From: Leptospira chreensis | GTDB taxonomy: Bacteria > Spirochaetota > Leptospiria > Leptospirales > Leptospiraceae | Assembly (NCBI RefSeq): GCF_016919165.1 | Contig: NZ_JAFFPS010000048.1 | Location: 35,030 to 99,029, forward strand | Length of the DNA stretch: 64,000 nucleotides | Direction: 5' to 3' | Shown: piece by piece, positions 18,647 to 28,334 of the stretch | Position numbering within the stretch: the first letter of the stretch is position 1 | Layout of the letters: each line of letters begins with the position of its first letter | Position numbers and translations under genes: made by a program | The notes under the pieces: generated by a model | What the model saw: the letters and a program-made list of their open reading frames with translations, nothing else | Database searches by the model: none | Told to the model about the DNA's origin: nothing

Positions 18647-19851
18647 ATATGTTCTGCCAATAGATAGGTTAAACCGTAAGTACCAACGGATACGGTGAAT
18701 AAAAAACTAAACCAAAAGAATACCAACCGAGTTTGTAAGATTCCATAAACACCGGGTTCGAAGTTCCGATTGGGCAATCGAACGAGAGGTAATACTTTGT
18801 TTAGAGCAATAAAGAAAAAGATAGCCCCTATGATGGGAAAAACAAACAAAAAGAACATCTTTTGTTTGATTGCAATCTCAATGACCTTTAAGTCCAAAAC
18901 AAACACAGGCGACAGAGGGAAAACAAAGGCAACAAGTAAAGCCAATAAATACATATACAAAGCTTTATGGCTAAGTGATGGTGTTTCTAAAATCTGAGAG
19001 ATGTTTCTTTTCCCTGCATCCATTCGTAAAATTCCCATAGAAATAAACACGAGAAGTTTTACAAGGACTGTGGTTGATAACAGAAAATAAAACACATCAT
19101 CAGATACATCTAACCACAAAAACAAAGTCAACATACCAGTATGGAAAAGAGCAACCTTTGCCGATATCCTTCGAATGTCTTCGCGAGCGAAGAGAATCAA
19201 TGTAGAATAGAGGATAGTGAGAACTCCGATAAAGAGTATCCCATTGGCTGCGTTGATGACATGTGGATTGATTTCACGTTCTAATTGAATCAGAGGGCGA
19301 ATGGCAAGGACCACACTCACTGGCACAAAAGAAGCTATGAGTGAAGAAATTTGACTCGGACTTTCTGCATACGTATCCCCTACCCAAAAATGGTTGGGAA
19401 CAAGGCCGAGTTTCCCACTGTAACCATAGACTGTGAGTAAAATTCCAGTCTCAATCAATAATCCACTTTGACCAACTAACCCCTGCTTCAGTGAAGAGAA
19501 ATCTAAATTATCAAGGGGGGTCGAAGCAAACAAAAGAACCACAATGCCTAAAAAGGCAAGACCAAGAGCATAGGAGTTGATTAATAAAAACTTCCAACCC
19601 ACATGAAAGGATCTTTCTGTTCCGCTAGAAGAAATGAGTAGCGCTCCAAATAGTGTAGATGCCTCGATTAAAATCCATTTGAGAACGATATTATCGGTAA
19701 ACCAGGAGTAAAACAAAGATCCAAAGAATCCTATTTTCAGAAGACTCCACAACCAAATCCTTGTTTGTCCCTTAGTCGGAGCAAATACAGAAACGAGAAA
19801 AATAACAACAAAGGCCAAAACTCCAGAAAGATAAAATAATTCTTTCATCAT
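18634..19851 (-). CDS. HyfF/NuoM-like proton-pumping membrane subunit
   Basis: 405 residues with about 11-12 hydrophobic helices of the Proton_antipo_M family (NuoL/M/N, Mrp and Hyf antiporter-like subunits). Recognisable are a WILIEASTLFGALLIS segment and GKLGLVPNHFWVGDTYAESPSQISSLIAS, matching the PLHxWLPdAh-AP-pvSa helix region. It overlaps the HyfE-like gene by 4 bases and the large-subunit gene by 13 bases, so expression is tightly coupled. Together with the HyfB-like protein it gives the complex two antiporter-type subunits. Confidence 0.83.
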   Translation of the reverse strand: MMKELFYLSGVLAFVVIFLVSVFAPTKGQTRIWLWSLLKIGFFGSLFYSWFTDNIVLKWILIEASTLFGALLISSSGTERSFHVGWKFLLINSYALGLAFLGIVVLLFASTPLDNLDFSSLKQGLVGQSGLLIETGILLTVYGYSGKLGLVPNHFWVGDTYAESPSQISSLIASFVPVSVVLAIRPLIQLEREINPHVINAANGILFIGVLTILYSTLILFAREDIRRISAKVALFHTGMLTLFLWLDVSDDVFYFLLSTTVLVKLLVFISMGILRMDAGKRNISQILETPSLSHKALYMYLLALLVAFVFPLSPVFVLDLKVIEIAIKQKMFFLFVFPIIGAIFFFIALNKVLPLVRLPNRNFEPGVYGILQTRLVFFWFSFLFTVSVGTYGLTYLLAEHIWKK

Positions 19852-20459
19852 AGTTTTCTCTCCTTGGTGTGCATATGGGGAGACAATTGTAAAATCCCTC
19901 CCGATACAATGACAAGAATTGCATCCAAAAAGGATCCAAACTCTAGGCCAACAGGAAGCCCCTTATCCAAAACCATAGTGAGAACAAAAATCCCATTTTC
20001 GAAAACACAAAACCCTGCGATGAGAGCAAGCCAGTTTCGCCTAACAACAAAACAAAGAATTCCGACATATACTAACAAAATTACATAAATGAGCCCAATT
20101 TTATGAACAGGAATCGAAAGTAAGGAAACGCCTTCTGTAATTTTTACAGCCAACACAACTCCCAAAACCATAAACAATAAGGTTGCCAGGTATCCAAAAC
20201 GAGGAGCCGTACTTTCATTCATCTTAGATTTATTTGCAGTCCAATTGAGAACCCAAGGAGTGAGAATTCCTTTAAACAAAACAACCATAACAATCAATGA
20301 AATGGCATGTTTCCAATCCCCTTCATGAGTTTGCAAAACAGGGAAAATCAATAGAAATCCTTGTGCACTTAGGAAAAGAATAATCCGACTCAACCGGTTT
20401 TCGACTAAAACAACAACACCGGTGAGTAACAATAATAAATAGATAAAATCGTATATCAT
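19848..20459 (-). CDS. HyfE-like small membrane subunit
   Basis: 203 residues with about six transmembrane helices. It resembles HyfE of hydrogenase-4 (a NuoK-containing membrane protein): LTGVVVLVENRLSRIILFLSAQG near the start, then LVYVGILCFVVRRNWLALIAGFCVFENGIF, with a buried Glu in the last helix region (FENGIF) as in NuoK-type proton channels. Position between the HyfC-like and HyfF-like genes matches the hyfBCEF order. Its start lies 8 bp after the HyfC-like stop. Confidence 0.78.
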   Translation of the reverse strand: MIYDFIYLLLLLTGVVVLVENRLSRIILFLSAQGFLLIFPVLQTHEGDWKHAISLIVMVVLFKGILTPWVLNWTANKSKMNESTAPRFGYLATLLFMVLGVVLAVKITEGVSLLSIPVHKIGLIYVILLVYVGILCFVVRRNWLALIAGFCVFENGIFVLTMVLDKGLPVGLEFGSFLDAILVIVSGGILQLSPHMHTKERKL

Positions 20460-20467
20460 AATAACCC

Positions 20468-21346
20468 TTAAGACAACTTAACTAAAGTTCCTAATATCAA
20501 AATCGCAATGAAAGTAAGCCCCATAAACTCGGGGATCCAAGTCCATTTTCTTCTTACACTATTCGATTCCCAAAATCCAAGAATGATAGCGAGAAGTATG
20601 ACCATCGGCGCAATCATCAGTTCACGAGCCAAAATATCTAAACCTTCATTTTTAAATAGTTTAGAGTGTTCTAATGCCAGCTTCACAAGGAAAACAAGTA
20701 AGGTAGAAAGTTTAATGGAAGTAGCCAAATCAAAAATACCCAATTGCCTTCCGGATGCTTCTAAAATCATAGCTTCATGAACCATAGTTAACTCCAAATG
20801 AGTTCTAGGATCATCAAACGGAGGTTTTGCGAGTTCCGCCAAAATAGCAATAAAGGACAAAGACAAAAAGAGTAAACCAATAAGAGCACCTTGGGGACTT
20901 ACAGAAATTTCGATATGGGACTGCGCAGCAAGAATCATCAAAATAAAGGTAGGTTCCGCCATCACAGAAAGTAAAATTTCTCGACCAGAAGCCATACCTC
21001 CAAAAGAGGAAGCTCCTTCCATCGCAAAACTCACATAAGCAAAGCGGTAAAGCGCAAGGAAAAATGGGATCAAAATAAAAGGAGCCCATTCAAACAATAC
21101 CACACTCCAAATCATCAAAGCAGAAAACACCGCCACTCTAGGTGCTAGGTGAGTAAAATCGGATAAATTGGTATGCGAAATGGGAGTTTTTCTGAGTGAT
21201 TTATCCACTTCCCAGAAAAACTGGAGTAACTTCGGACCCCGTCTCCCTTGTGCGTAGGCTCGAACCTTTCGAATAATACCCGTTAGCAAAAATGGCATTA
21301 CGAGAAACAAAACGATTAGATAAAGATAATATATTATTGAATTCAT
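20468..21346 (-). CDS. HyfC/NuoH-like membrane subunit
   Basis: 292 residues with about eight transmembrane helices. NuoH/HycD marks are RKVRAYAQGRRGPKLLQFFWEVDKSLRK on the first cytoplasmic loop, AELAKPPFDDPRTHLELTMVHEAMILEASG with the conserved Glu-rich loop facing the quinone/NuoB junction, and a KWTWIPEF tail. This subunit docks the peripheral NuoB/NuoD-like pair to the membrane arm. It begins directly at the stop of the HyfB-like gene (no intergenic base), so the two are coupled. Confidence 0.87.
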   Translation of the reverse strand: MNSIIYYLYLIVLFLVMPFLLTGIIRKVRAYAQGRRGPKLLQFFWEVDKSLRKTPISHTNLSDFTHLAPRVAVFSALMIWSVVLFEWAPFILIPFFLALYRFAYVSFAMEGASSFGGMASGREILLSVMAEPTFILMILAAQSHIEISVSPQGALIGLLFLSLSFIAILAELAKPPFDDPRTHLELTMVHEAMILEASGRQLGIFDLATSIKLSTLLVFLVKLALEHSKLFKNEGLDILARELMIAPMVILLAIILGFWESNSVRRKWTWIPEFMGLTFIAILILGTLVKLS

Positions 21347-23092
21347 CTATAGTCCTCCGAAATCGCCTAAAATCAATAAAGAGAAAATAAAAATTAAAAA
21401 CATAGAAGAGATTGCTAGATATTTACTTACATCCTCATCTTTTGGATGGTTTGTGGCTGAGACAAATCGAGTTCCCAATCGAAAGATAAAAGTAATTGCC
21501 TTTATCAAAAAGGTATCTACTTTCGATTCCCCTTTTTGATTCAAAAAATATCTACCGAGTGAATTTCTTAAAGGTTCAGAGAAAACGGATGTTGGTATAG
21601 AAAGTTCATGGCCACTGTATCCACCACCACAATCCCAATTTTTTGTTTTAGGATCTCCATATCGTTTTAATTGGTAACGATCATACAAACGGAAGATAAA
21701 TACAGTCCCGATTGTTACATAGGACACCAAAGACAATGTCCAAAACCAATCAACTAACTGTGGATCAACGAATGGACTGAGCATAGGTAACTTTACAAAA
21801 TAAGGAACGACTAATGGGAAAATAAAAATTACCAGAGCCAAACTAAATAAAGATATAGTGACCCACTTTCTTTGTTTCGGCCCAAAAGGTTGGATGCTGA
21901 TATCTTTACTTGGGGTGGACAAAAACAAACTCATAAACAATTTGATATGAGTAAATCCACCAAGAACAATTCCAAAGAAAATAAAGATCATGGAAGGCAA
22001 AAGGAAAACAGAACGCCCAATCGGTAAATCCAAGATGCGAGCATTTAGATAGAAGTATGTTGCTTCTGATACAAATCCCAAAGTCCCAGGAAGAACCGCA
22101 TAACTAAATGTCCCTGCCCCAACAAGGAGAGGAGAAATACCCAGAAGTCTTCCAATACCTTTCAATTCATCACTAGAACTTGAATTTTTTAGCCGAGCGA
22201 CCATACCAATGGAAAACAATTGAAATGTTTTTGAAAAACAATGATGGAACAAACTAAGAAAAAACAAAACTCGAAAAGAATTACTTAGATTCATAAGTTC
22301 CGAATCAACAGAAAACTGGAACATTCCAGCTATGATCAAACAGAGCCAGAGAAAGTTAATCGACTCCACAGAACTATAGGCTAAAGAAATTTTTGGATCT
22401 TTATGAAAGAAACTGGTAATCCCTCCAAAAAATATTCCAAGGGCAGCCAGTGGAAACAAAACTTGATAAATGATTGGATCCAATTGATTAGGTAAAACAT
22501 AACGATAAAAAAGTAAAAGAGGAAACACTTCAAGTACACCAGCAAAGGAACCGAGGGCATGCGACGGACCACCTTCATTCACTTTAGGAATCCACAAATG
22601 GAATCCAGAAAAACCCGATTTAATGAGAAGACCGACAAGTAGTAAAATAATGCCCACATTGTCTCCATCGGGTAACATAACCCAGGCGGATAAAAACAGT
22701 GCAGAAATGCCAGAGGCTAGAAGCAAAGAACCCAAACTTTCGATTTGTTTTTTTCCAAACTCAGTACCGGAATAAATCAAAATCGTAGAAAAAGAAGTCA
22801 CTTCCAAGGCAATCGGAAGGATGAGCGATTTACCCGATAAATAACAAACACCAAGAGCTGACCAAAAAATCACATACCCGATGGTAACTTTGTTTTTCTC
22901 TTTCGGCTCATACGACTGAACCAACATAAAAGAAGAAAAACCTATATAGGCCTGAATGACAAGTCCAACCAAAATGGGGAAGTCTACAGACAAAACATCA
23001 TAATTAGAAAATAAGAATATAGCCAACGGCGAAAGCGCAGATATACCAACTAAGATCGATCGAAAGATTGAAATTCTTTCATCTTCTAACAT
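21347..23092 (-). CDS. HyfB/NuoL-like proton-pumping membrane subunit
   Basis: 581 residues with about 15 hydrophobic helices, an antiporter-like (Proton_antipo_M) subunit of the hydrogenase-4 kind. KSGFSGFHLWIPKVNEGGPSHALGSFAGVLE is the signature helix with the channel Lys/His region. The late KNWDCGGGY motif is characteristic of HyfB-type subunits. It is the first clear gene of the complex operon; expression is from upstream of 23092 or from ahead of the small exported protein gene. Confidence 0.84.
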   Translation of the reverse strand: MLEDERISIFRSILVGISALSPLAIFLFSNYDVLSVDFPILVGLVIQAYIGFSSFMLVQSYEPKEKNKVTIGYVIFWSALGVCYLSGKSLILPIALEVTSFSTILIYSGTEFGKKQIESLGSLLLASGISALFLSAWVMLPDGDNVGIILLLVGLLIKSGFSGFHLWIPKVNEGGPSHALGSFAGVLEVFPLLLFYRYVLPNQLDPIIYQVLFPLAALGIFFGGITSFFHKDPKISLAYSSVESINFLWLCLIIAGMFQFSVDSELMNLSNSFRVLFFLSLFHHCFSKTFQLFSIGMVARLKNSSSSDELKGIGRLLGISPLLVGAGTFSYAVLPGTLGFVSEATYFYLNARILDLPIGRSVFLLPSMIFIFFGIVLGGFTHIKLFMSLFLSTPSKDISIQPFGPKQRKWVTISLFSLALVIFIFPLVVPYFVKLPMLSPFVDPQLVDWFWTLSLVSYVTIGTVFIFRLYDRYQLKRYGDPKTKNWDCGGGYSGHELSIPTSVFSEPLRNSLGRYFLNQKGESKVDTFLIKAITFIFRLGTRFVSATNHPKDEDVSKYLAISSMFLIFIFSLLILGDFGGL

Positions 23093-23130
23093 AACTACCT
23101 CAAAAATTAAATTTTTAGAGAAAAAATATG

Positions 23131-23415
23131 TTAAATAAAGTTAGGGGGGCCCCGACGTTCCGGAAATTTGAAAGAAAGGATACTAGGAGCAAATGAAGAA
23201 GGGATGGGAGAGAGGAAGGATTGAAGGACAGAATTACAAACAGGATCAGAAGCAATGTGGAAGAAATTTTCTTCTTCCCCAGGAGGTTCTTCGAAATTCT
23301 TCTCGCAAGAAAAAATCTCTCCGGCCTCGGTAAACTCCGCAAAAGAAGTCCAAGGTTGTGACTTTCCAATGACTAAAACTGACATGAGTAGGATGAAAAT
23401 TATACGTGCTACCAA
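23131..23415 (-). CDS. Small exported Cys-containing protein (hypothetical)
   Basis: Not recognised. Up to 94 residues: a hydrophobic signal-like start (VARIIFILLMSVLVIG), then an acidic segment with two Cys (FSCEKNFEEPPGEEENFF … DPVCNSVL), and a Pro/Ser-rich end. The start is uncertain: the frame opens with TTG at 23415, and an internal ATG at 23385 would shorten the signal. It lies 38 bp upstream of the HyfB-like gene on the same strand and is otherwise the only occupant of the gap, so it may be the lead gene of that operon. Could also be chance. Confidence 0.4.
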   Translation of the reverse strand: MVARIIFILLMSVLVIGKSQPWTSFAEFTEAGEIFSCEKNFEEPPGEEENFFHIASDPVCNSVLQSFLSPIPSSFAPSILSFKFPERRGPPNFI

Positions 23416-23473
23416 TCAGTTGTACCTTAATCTTGATATTCTCGACTGTCTTGCATATGGGAAGTTATTTTTA

Positions 23474-24178
23474 ATGATTACAGAAAAAAAAGAATCAAGC
23501 AAAAAAACTGTCATCAAATTGGAACATGTAAACAAATCCTTCTATCAAGATGAGATTGTTTTTCCAATCTTGAATGACATTTCCTTTGAGATCCCAGAGA
23601 AAAAACTCATTACTTTGATGGGACCATCGGGAAGTGGAAAGTCGACCTTACTCAATATTTTATCGGCCATCGAATCTGCTGACTCAGGCAAAGTCGAGGT
23701 CTTTGGAAATCAATTATCTCAATCCACAGAAGAAGAACTTACCATTTATAGACGAAAAACTATTGGAATTGTATTTCAATTTTTTCACTTATTTCCTTAT
23801 CTTTCCGCGATTGATAACGTTGCCTTACCACTCTACCTCTCCGGTATTTCTAAATCCATTGCCACAGCAAAAGCGAAAGAAGCTCTCTCTTTAGTCGATT
23901 TAGGTCACAGAAAAGAATTCACTCCCAAAGAAATGTCTGGCGGTGAAAAACAAAGAGTTTCCATTGCAAGGGCGATTGTCCACCAACCCAAACTCATTTT
24001 CGCTGATGAACCCACAGGAAATTTGGACTCTAATTCCTCTGAAATGATTATGAAACTATTTGCTAGCTGTGTCAAAGATTTGGGTATATCCGTATTTCTT
24101 GTTACCCATAACGAACAAATTGGACTATCTGGTGATATCAACTTACATATGCTAGATGGTAAAATCAAAACAAAATGA
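23474..24178 (+). CDS. ABC transporter ATPase (LolD/MacB-type)
   Basis: About 234 residues with all ATPase motifs: Walker A GPSGSGKST, Q-loop GIVFQFFHLFPYLS, signature MSGGEKQR, Walker B LIFADEPTGNLD and the switch His in FLVTHNE. This subtype pairs with FtsX-like permeases that move lipoproteins or peptides or work mechanically on the envelope. The start at 23474 puts the domain opening (KLEHVNKSFYQ) at the usual distance; the longer frame back to 23255 overlaps the divergent small gene and has no ribosome site. Overlaps the permease gene by 4 bases. Confidence 0.9.
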   Translation: MITEKKESSKKTVIKLEHVNKSFYQDEIVFPILNDISFEIPEKKLITLMGPSGSGKSTLLNILSAIESADSGKVEVFGNQLSQSTEEELTIYRRKTIGIVFQFFHLFPYLSAIDNVALPLYLSGISKSIATAKAKEALSLVDLGHRKEFTPKEMSGGEKQRVSIARAIVHQPKLIFADEPTGNLDSNSSEMIMKLFASCVKDLGISVFLVTHNEQIGLSGDINLHMLDGKIKTK

Positions 24179-26634
24179 CACGAGTTTACTACCACCTTAT
24201 ATTCGGATATTTCAAAGATCATATTCCGAAAATCGCATTATCAATCTTAGGGATTAGTTTAGGCATTGCACTTTTTGTCAGCACACAAATCAATGCTTGG
24301 CGGGCGGAACAAACTGTCCTCGACCAAATGCTTGGTTATTCTTCAGAAAATTTTATCGGGAGGTATGTTGCGAATAACCAAAACCAAGGGGCAGCGGATA
24401 GTTTCTTAAAAATTTTAGAATCGTATTCATCAGAAAGTATAAAACTCGAACCAGAGTTACAAACCAAAGGTATCTTAAATCTAACGAAAGACCAAATTCA
24501 GAGCATTCCTGTTATCGGAAAGGACATCCTGCTATCCAAATCTCTATCACCATCTCCAGATGAAAAAAAGAAAATCCCAAAATACTTAATCAGCCAATCA
24601 CTCGCAGAAAAACTCAAAATGACAGGAAACACTAGGTTCCTATCCCTTTGCGAAAAAGAAATTTTGTTACGAGAAGAAGATTCGATTACCATTCCCGTCG
24701 AAGGTATCTTTCTTGTAATGGATATCACAAGACTTCAAACCATCTGCAACCAAAAAGGCCACCTCACTTCGATTTGGTTGGTCCAAGAAGATACGACTCA
24801 AAAGACAACAAAAATGAGACGAATCAATTCGGAAGAATGGAGTTACGAATCTAAGAATCATATCTTGGAACGAGCTGGAATCGCTCTTGGTTCGCTAAAA
24901 ATCAACTTAACCATTGTTTCTCTAGTTTCAGTTTTGATTTCTTTTTTTATGGTTTCGAATATGTTCACAGGACTCTATCTTTCGAGAAAACATGAATTTG
25001 GGATTTTATTATCCATCGGATCGAGTAAAAAAAATAACTTTATGTTATTTCTAACCCAAGCAATGGTCATCGGATTTTTGGGAGGGTTTGTTGGTGTGTT
25101 TTTAGGAATTTTCATTGCCAACACAAACTTTTTAACAACCGTAAATACCATTACCGACGCTAACCAAATTCGCTCCTATCGGAACATCCCCTTCTCCATC
25201 ATCCTTTTAGGTTTTAGCATTTCCATTTTAGGTTCAATACTCGCATCTATTTATAATGCCTATAAAACCTTTCAAATACTTCCGATTGATCTCATCAGAG
25301 AAAGAGGAACAGAGAAAAGAAGTTTGATCTTAAGACTATCGAACCAAAAAAATTTTTACCTTTCTTTATTATTCATAATTTTCGGGACCACGTTAGGACT
25401 TCTTAGTTTTGCCAAACAAATTGTTCCAGGTATGGTGGGAGTGGGATTTGTAATCATTGGTTTTGTTTTACTGAATTTTTTATGTATCCCCGTTGCAGTT
25501 CAGATCCTAGACAAAATCCTATCAAAGTTCCAATTTTCACCTAGTATCGAAATAGGATTAAAAGAAATTGGAATTGAACCATGGAAACATGGACTCACAG
25601 CATCCACCATCATGTTATCCACTTCCCTTGTTCTTACCTTAACAAGTTTAACCGATAGTTACGAACAATCGCTAGTTCAGTGGGTTGATGAAGAAAACAA
25701 ATCCGACTATTCATTATTAGACGAGAAAAAACTAAACACAGGCGAACCTGGTGTCCCAGTGGCTCTATATGAAGCCATGGCTTCCGACCCCAACTTCTAT
25801 GACGTAGAACCTTTTTATGTGGACTCTAAATTTATAGTTAATGGAAAATATTACACCTTACATGTATTACATTTCAATGAATCTTATAACAAAAATGAAC
25901 TAATCGTTTCCAAAAATCTTTGTTTTTTAGATCAGATTTGTAAGGGGGATTTTATCACAGTCAACACAGAAAAAAACGCACGCGTTTCGATGAAAATCCA
26001 GGATGAAAAAGAACATTTTTTTTCCGAAAGGGGAACCATCATGATGGACTACTCCTACTTTCAGAAAAACTACCAAGTTAAATTTCTAAACTCCATCCGC
26101 ATTTTCAGAAACAAAAACCTAAAGCCGGAGGAAACAATACAATTACTCCAAAACATAACAAAAGAATATGGATTAAAATACATAGACCTATCAGAATTAA
26201 AAAAACTATATTTAGAAGGGATGAAACAAGTGTTTTCGATCTTAGATACTTTAAAGATTTCAGCCCTCATCATTTCTGTCCTTGCTCTTACCACGTCTTT
26301 AGTATATTTCATAAAAGAAAAATCACAATTACTCGCAGGTCTCAAAGCCATCGGAATGGATTCATTCCAAATGTTTAAAATGATTTATAACCAAGCTTTG
26401 TTTCTCGTCTCCTTAGGTATATTTTCAGGAGTTCTCAGTAGCCTAATCCTATCACCAATTGTTATTTTTGGAATCAATCGGAATGCTTTTGGATGGATAC
26501 TCAATTTCCAATACCCAAGCTCACTTGTAGTAAAACTCCCGATAGTGATCCCCATAATCACATTTTGCATCTGCCTCATACCATTTTATTTTCTAAAACA
26601 AATGAAAATTTCGAAAGAACTGAAATATGAATAA
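24175..26634 (+). CDS. FtsX-family ABC permease
   Basis: 819 residues. The first helix (about 15-35) is followed by a periplasmic domain (about 40-240). Three helices of the first FtsX domain (about 245-370) come next, then a second hydrophobic block (about 390-430). A second periplasmic domain (about 480-680) precedes a terminal FtsX domain (about 690-819) with QLLAGLKAIGMDSFQMFKMI. Two FtsX domains in one chain mean it probably acts with the adjacent ATPase as a complete exporter, as in the LolCDE/YbbP group. The substrate cannot be read from the sequence. Confidence 0.83.
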   Translation: MTRVYYHLIFGYFKDHIPKIALSILGISLGIALFVSTQINAWRAEQTVLDQMLGYSSENFIGRYVANNQNQGAADSFLKILESYSSESIKLEPELQTKGILNLTKDQIQSIPVIGKDILLSKSLSPSPDEKKKIPKYLISQSLAEKLKMTGNTRFLSLCEKEILLREEDSITIPVEGIFLVMDITRLQTICNQKGHLTSIWLVQEDTTQKTTKMRRINSEEWSYESKNHILERAGIALGSLKINLTIVSLVSVLISFFMVSNMFTGLYLSRKHEFGILLSIGSSKKNNFMLFLTQAMVIGFLGGFVGVFLGIFIANTNFLTTVNTITDANQIRSYRNIPFSIILLGFSISILGSILASIYNAYKTFQILPIDLIRERGTEKRSLILRLSNQKNFYLSLLFIIFGTTLGLLSFAKQIVPGMVGVGFVIIGFVLLNFLCIPVAVQILDKILSKFQFSPSIEIGLKEIGIEPWKHGLTASTIMLSTSLVLTLTSLTDSYEQSLVQWVDEENKSDYSLLDEKKLNTGEPGVPVALYEAMASDPNFYDVEPFYVDSKFIVNGKYYTLHVLHFNESYNKNELIVSKNLCFLDQICKGDFITVNTEKNARVSMKIQDEKEHFFSERGTIMMDYSYFQKNYQVKFLNSIRIFRNKNLKPEETIQLLQNITKEYGLKYIDLSELKKLYLEGMKQVFSILDTLKISALIISVLALTTSLVYFIKEKSQLLAGLKAIGMDSFQMFKMIYNQALFLVSLGIFSGVLSSLILSPIVIFGINRNAFGWILNFQYPSSLVVKLPIVIPIITFCICLIPFYFLKQMKISKELKYE

Positions 26635-26671
26635 TTCTTTACCGAAAAAGCACTACTAGTAACTTCTATTC

Positions 26672-27580
26672 ATGGCCGGAAGTATCAAAGTTTGTTTGGA
26701 ACTCGCAGATATGATTCGAAAAGAGAACCTCGAATCCAGAGAAAAAATCCCAACATCCGATACACATTTACGGGTTTGGTCCTCCCAACTTTCCAGAACA
26801 GAAGAAGACCTAAGAAAATTACTTACCGCCCTTAGAGACAGTCACTACGTATTCATTGTATCAGTCGTCGCACCCGATCCCAACTTATTCGTTTACGGGG
26901 AAGATGCTTATGTTTTTGCCGAACCGTTCATATTGAACGAATTAAAAAGACATTCAGAAGAGAATTTAGAAAAACTTTACGAAGCAAGTAATTACAAACG
27001 CAAGTCTGCATTTCAAATCACAAGAGAGTTATTTCCCAAAATTAAAGAATTCAATAACACTCCGCTCGGCCGTTCTATCAACGTTTCGGTGATGCTTGAA
27101 GAATTCCAACGAATGCTTACTGCTCAAAGTTACGAATACACGGACCAATGGCGTAGAAATAAACTTCAAGAAATTTTCAAAGATGAAGTGAATGCTGCAG
27201 AAGAATTGGCTAATGCAACTTCCGCTCGAGATCTAGATCCAACAAAACGGGCTGTAGACCAACTAAAAGACCAGGGCCCAAAAGAAAAAATTGATCAGAA
27301 TTGGGTTAAAGCTAAAGAAAGTTTTTCTACTGAGTTCTTATTACGTGTCCACTTTAGAAAATACGAATTTGATATTGTAAGAAAATTAATCCAATCAGGA
27401 AAACTCAAAGAAGAAAAAGACATTAAATATGTTCGAGACACTCTCCAATTAATGGAAAATAGACTAGAACAAGACAATCTTTTGAAAAGATATTCCACAG
27501 AAATGATTGAACTCAGAAGGTACGCCCAAGCAAAACTAAATTTGCTTAGGCAAAGTGTTGGATCAAAACAGGAAAACTAA
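26672..27580 (+). CDS. Conserved hypothetical coiled-coil protein
   Basis: Not recognised. 302 residues, soluble, highly charged, mostly helical. An N-terminal region (1-110) has a possible alpha/beta core (SHYVFIVSVVAPDPNLFVYGEDAYVFAEP), followed by long amphipathic helices (about 110-300). No signal peptide or membrane segment. It begins 37 bp after the permease gene on the same strand, so it may be in that operon, but nothing in it suggests transport. Possibly a Leptospira-restricted family. Confidence 0.7.
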   Translation: MAGSIKVCLELADMIRKENLESREKIPTSDTHLRVWSSQLSRTEEDLRKLLTALRDSHYVFIVSVVAPDPNLFVYGEDAYVFAEPFILNELKRHSEENLEKLYEASNYKRKSAFQITRELFPKIKEFNNTPLGRSINVSVMLEEFQRMLTAQSYEYTDQWRRNKLQEIFKDEVNAAEELANATSARDLDPTKRAVDQLKDQGPKEKIDQNWVKAKESFSTEFLLRVHFRKYEFDIVRKLIQSGKLKEEKDIKYVRDTLQLMENRLEQDNLLKRYSTEMIELRRYAQAKLNLLRQSVGSKQEN

Positions 27581-27581
27581 A

Positions 27582-28334
27582 TTAGTTTTTAAGCCAACCT
27601 GATTTATCTAATTGGATATAAACCTGAAAGAAAAATACAACCAAACTGATAAAAATCATCCTTCTTTTTAGGGAAAACTGGCTGATTGTATGATTCTGCT
27701 TCTCTGGTAAATAGAGCAGGTAAATGATCAAATTTACATTAAAAAACAAACCCAAAAGCTCAGGGGAAAGAATTGGAAATTTTTCTTTTAAAGGAGGGAT
27801 GTAAGTAGCAATTAAAATCAAAATACTTGGAAAAAAATACAAAGGTGTTTTGAACGTCCACAACCTATCTTCCGTTAAATCAGCGACGCTTTTGATACCA
27901 GATTCTTTTTCTAAAATAGAAACCAATTCACCTTGTGCAGTTATATTCACAATCGGATGAATCTTTTCTTTTGTTTCCAAAACAATACGATCATAACCGC
28001 GAAACTTATCTGTTGTAATCTGTTCTAGGTCTTTGATCCGAATGGTAGCACAATTTCCATTGGCATCGAATTGTTTTAGTGATCCACCTTCGAGTTCAAC
28101 TCTTCCCGAAGAAAGAATCTCAACTTGTTTTAAAAAATTCTTTCTCAAAAACCAAAAGAACAACGCAAGTAAAGGAAGAAAAATTGTAAAAAACTGCACT
28201 CTTCCTTCTTTTGGCACCTGCAGACTGTTATAGGAAACGAAAACAAGAAATAGAGCGATTACCACCCATGTCCTTTTTAACAATTTATTCCTAAATAAAT
28301 TCACATCATATAGAAATGTTTTTTGTTCACTCAT
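27582..28334 (-). CDS. Hypothetical membrane protein
   Basis: Not recognised. 250 residues: two hydrophobic segments near the N-terminus (about 20-40 and 45-65) resemble a PH-like (bPH2/YdbT) membrane protein. A soluble stretch with EILSSGRVELEGGSLKQF and RGYDRIVLETKEKIHPIVN follows, then two or three helices (about 165-240). The beta-rich middle could be a PH-like domain (weak inference). It overlaps the pyrE stop by one base (TAATG), so it is translationally coupled to pyrE. It converges tail to tail with the preceding hypothetical gene. Confidence 0.65.
   Translation of the reverse strand: MSEQKTFLYDVNLFRNKLLKRTWVVIALFLVFVSYNSLQVPKEGRVQFFTIFLPLLALFFWFLRKNFLKQVEILSSGRVELEGGSLKQFDANGNCATIRIKDLEQITTDKFRGYDRIVLETKEKIHPIVNITAQGELVSILEKESGIKSVADLTEDRLWTFKTPLYFFPSILILIATYIPPLKEKFPILSPELLGLFFNVNLIIYLLYLPEKQNHTISQFSLKRRMIFISLVVFFFQVYIQLDKSGWLKN

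Noticed and set aside
16404..23092. Active NiFe hydrogenase-4 operon
   Set aside because: All NiFe-binding cysteines are absent from the large subunit and the N2 ligands from the small one, and no hydrogenase maturation genes adjoin.
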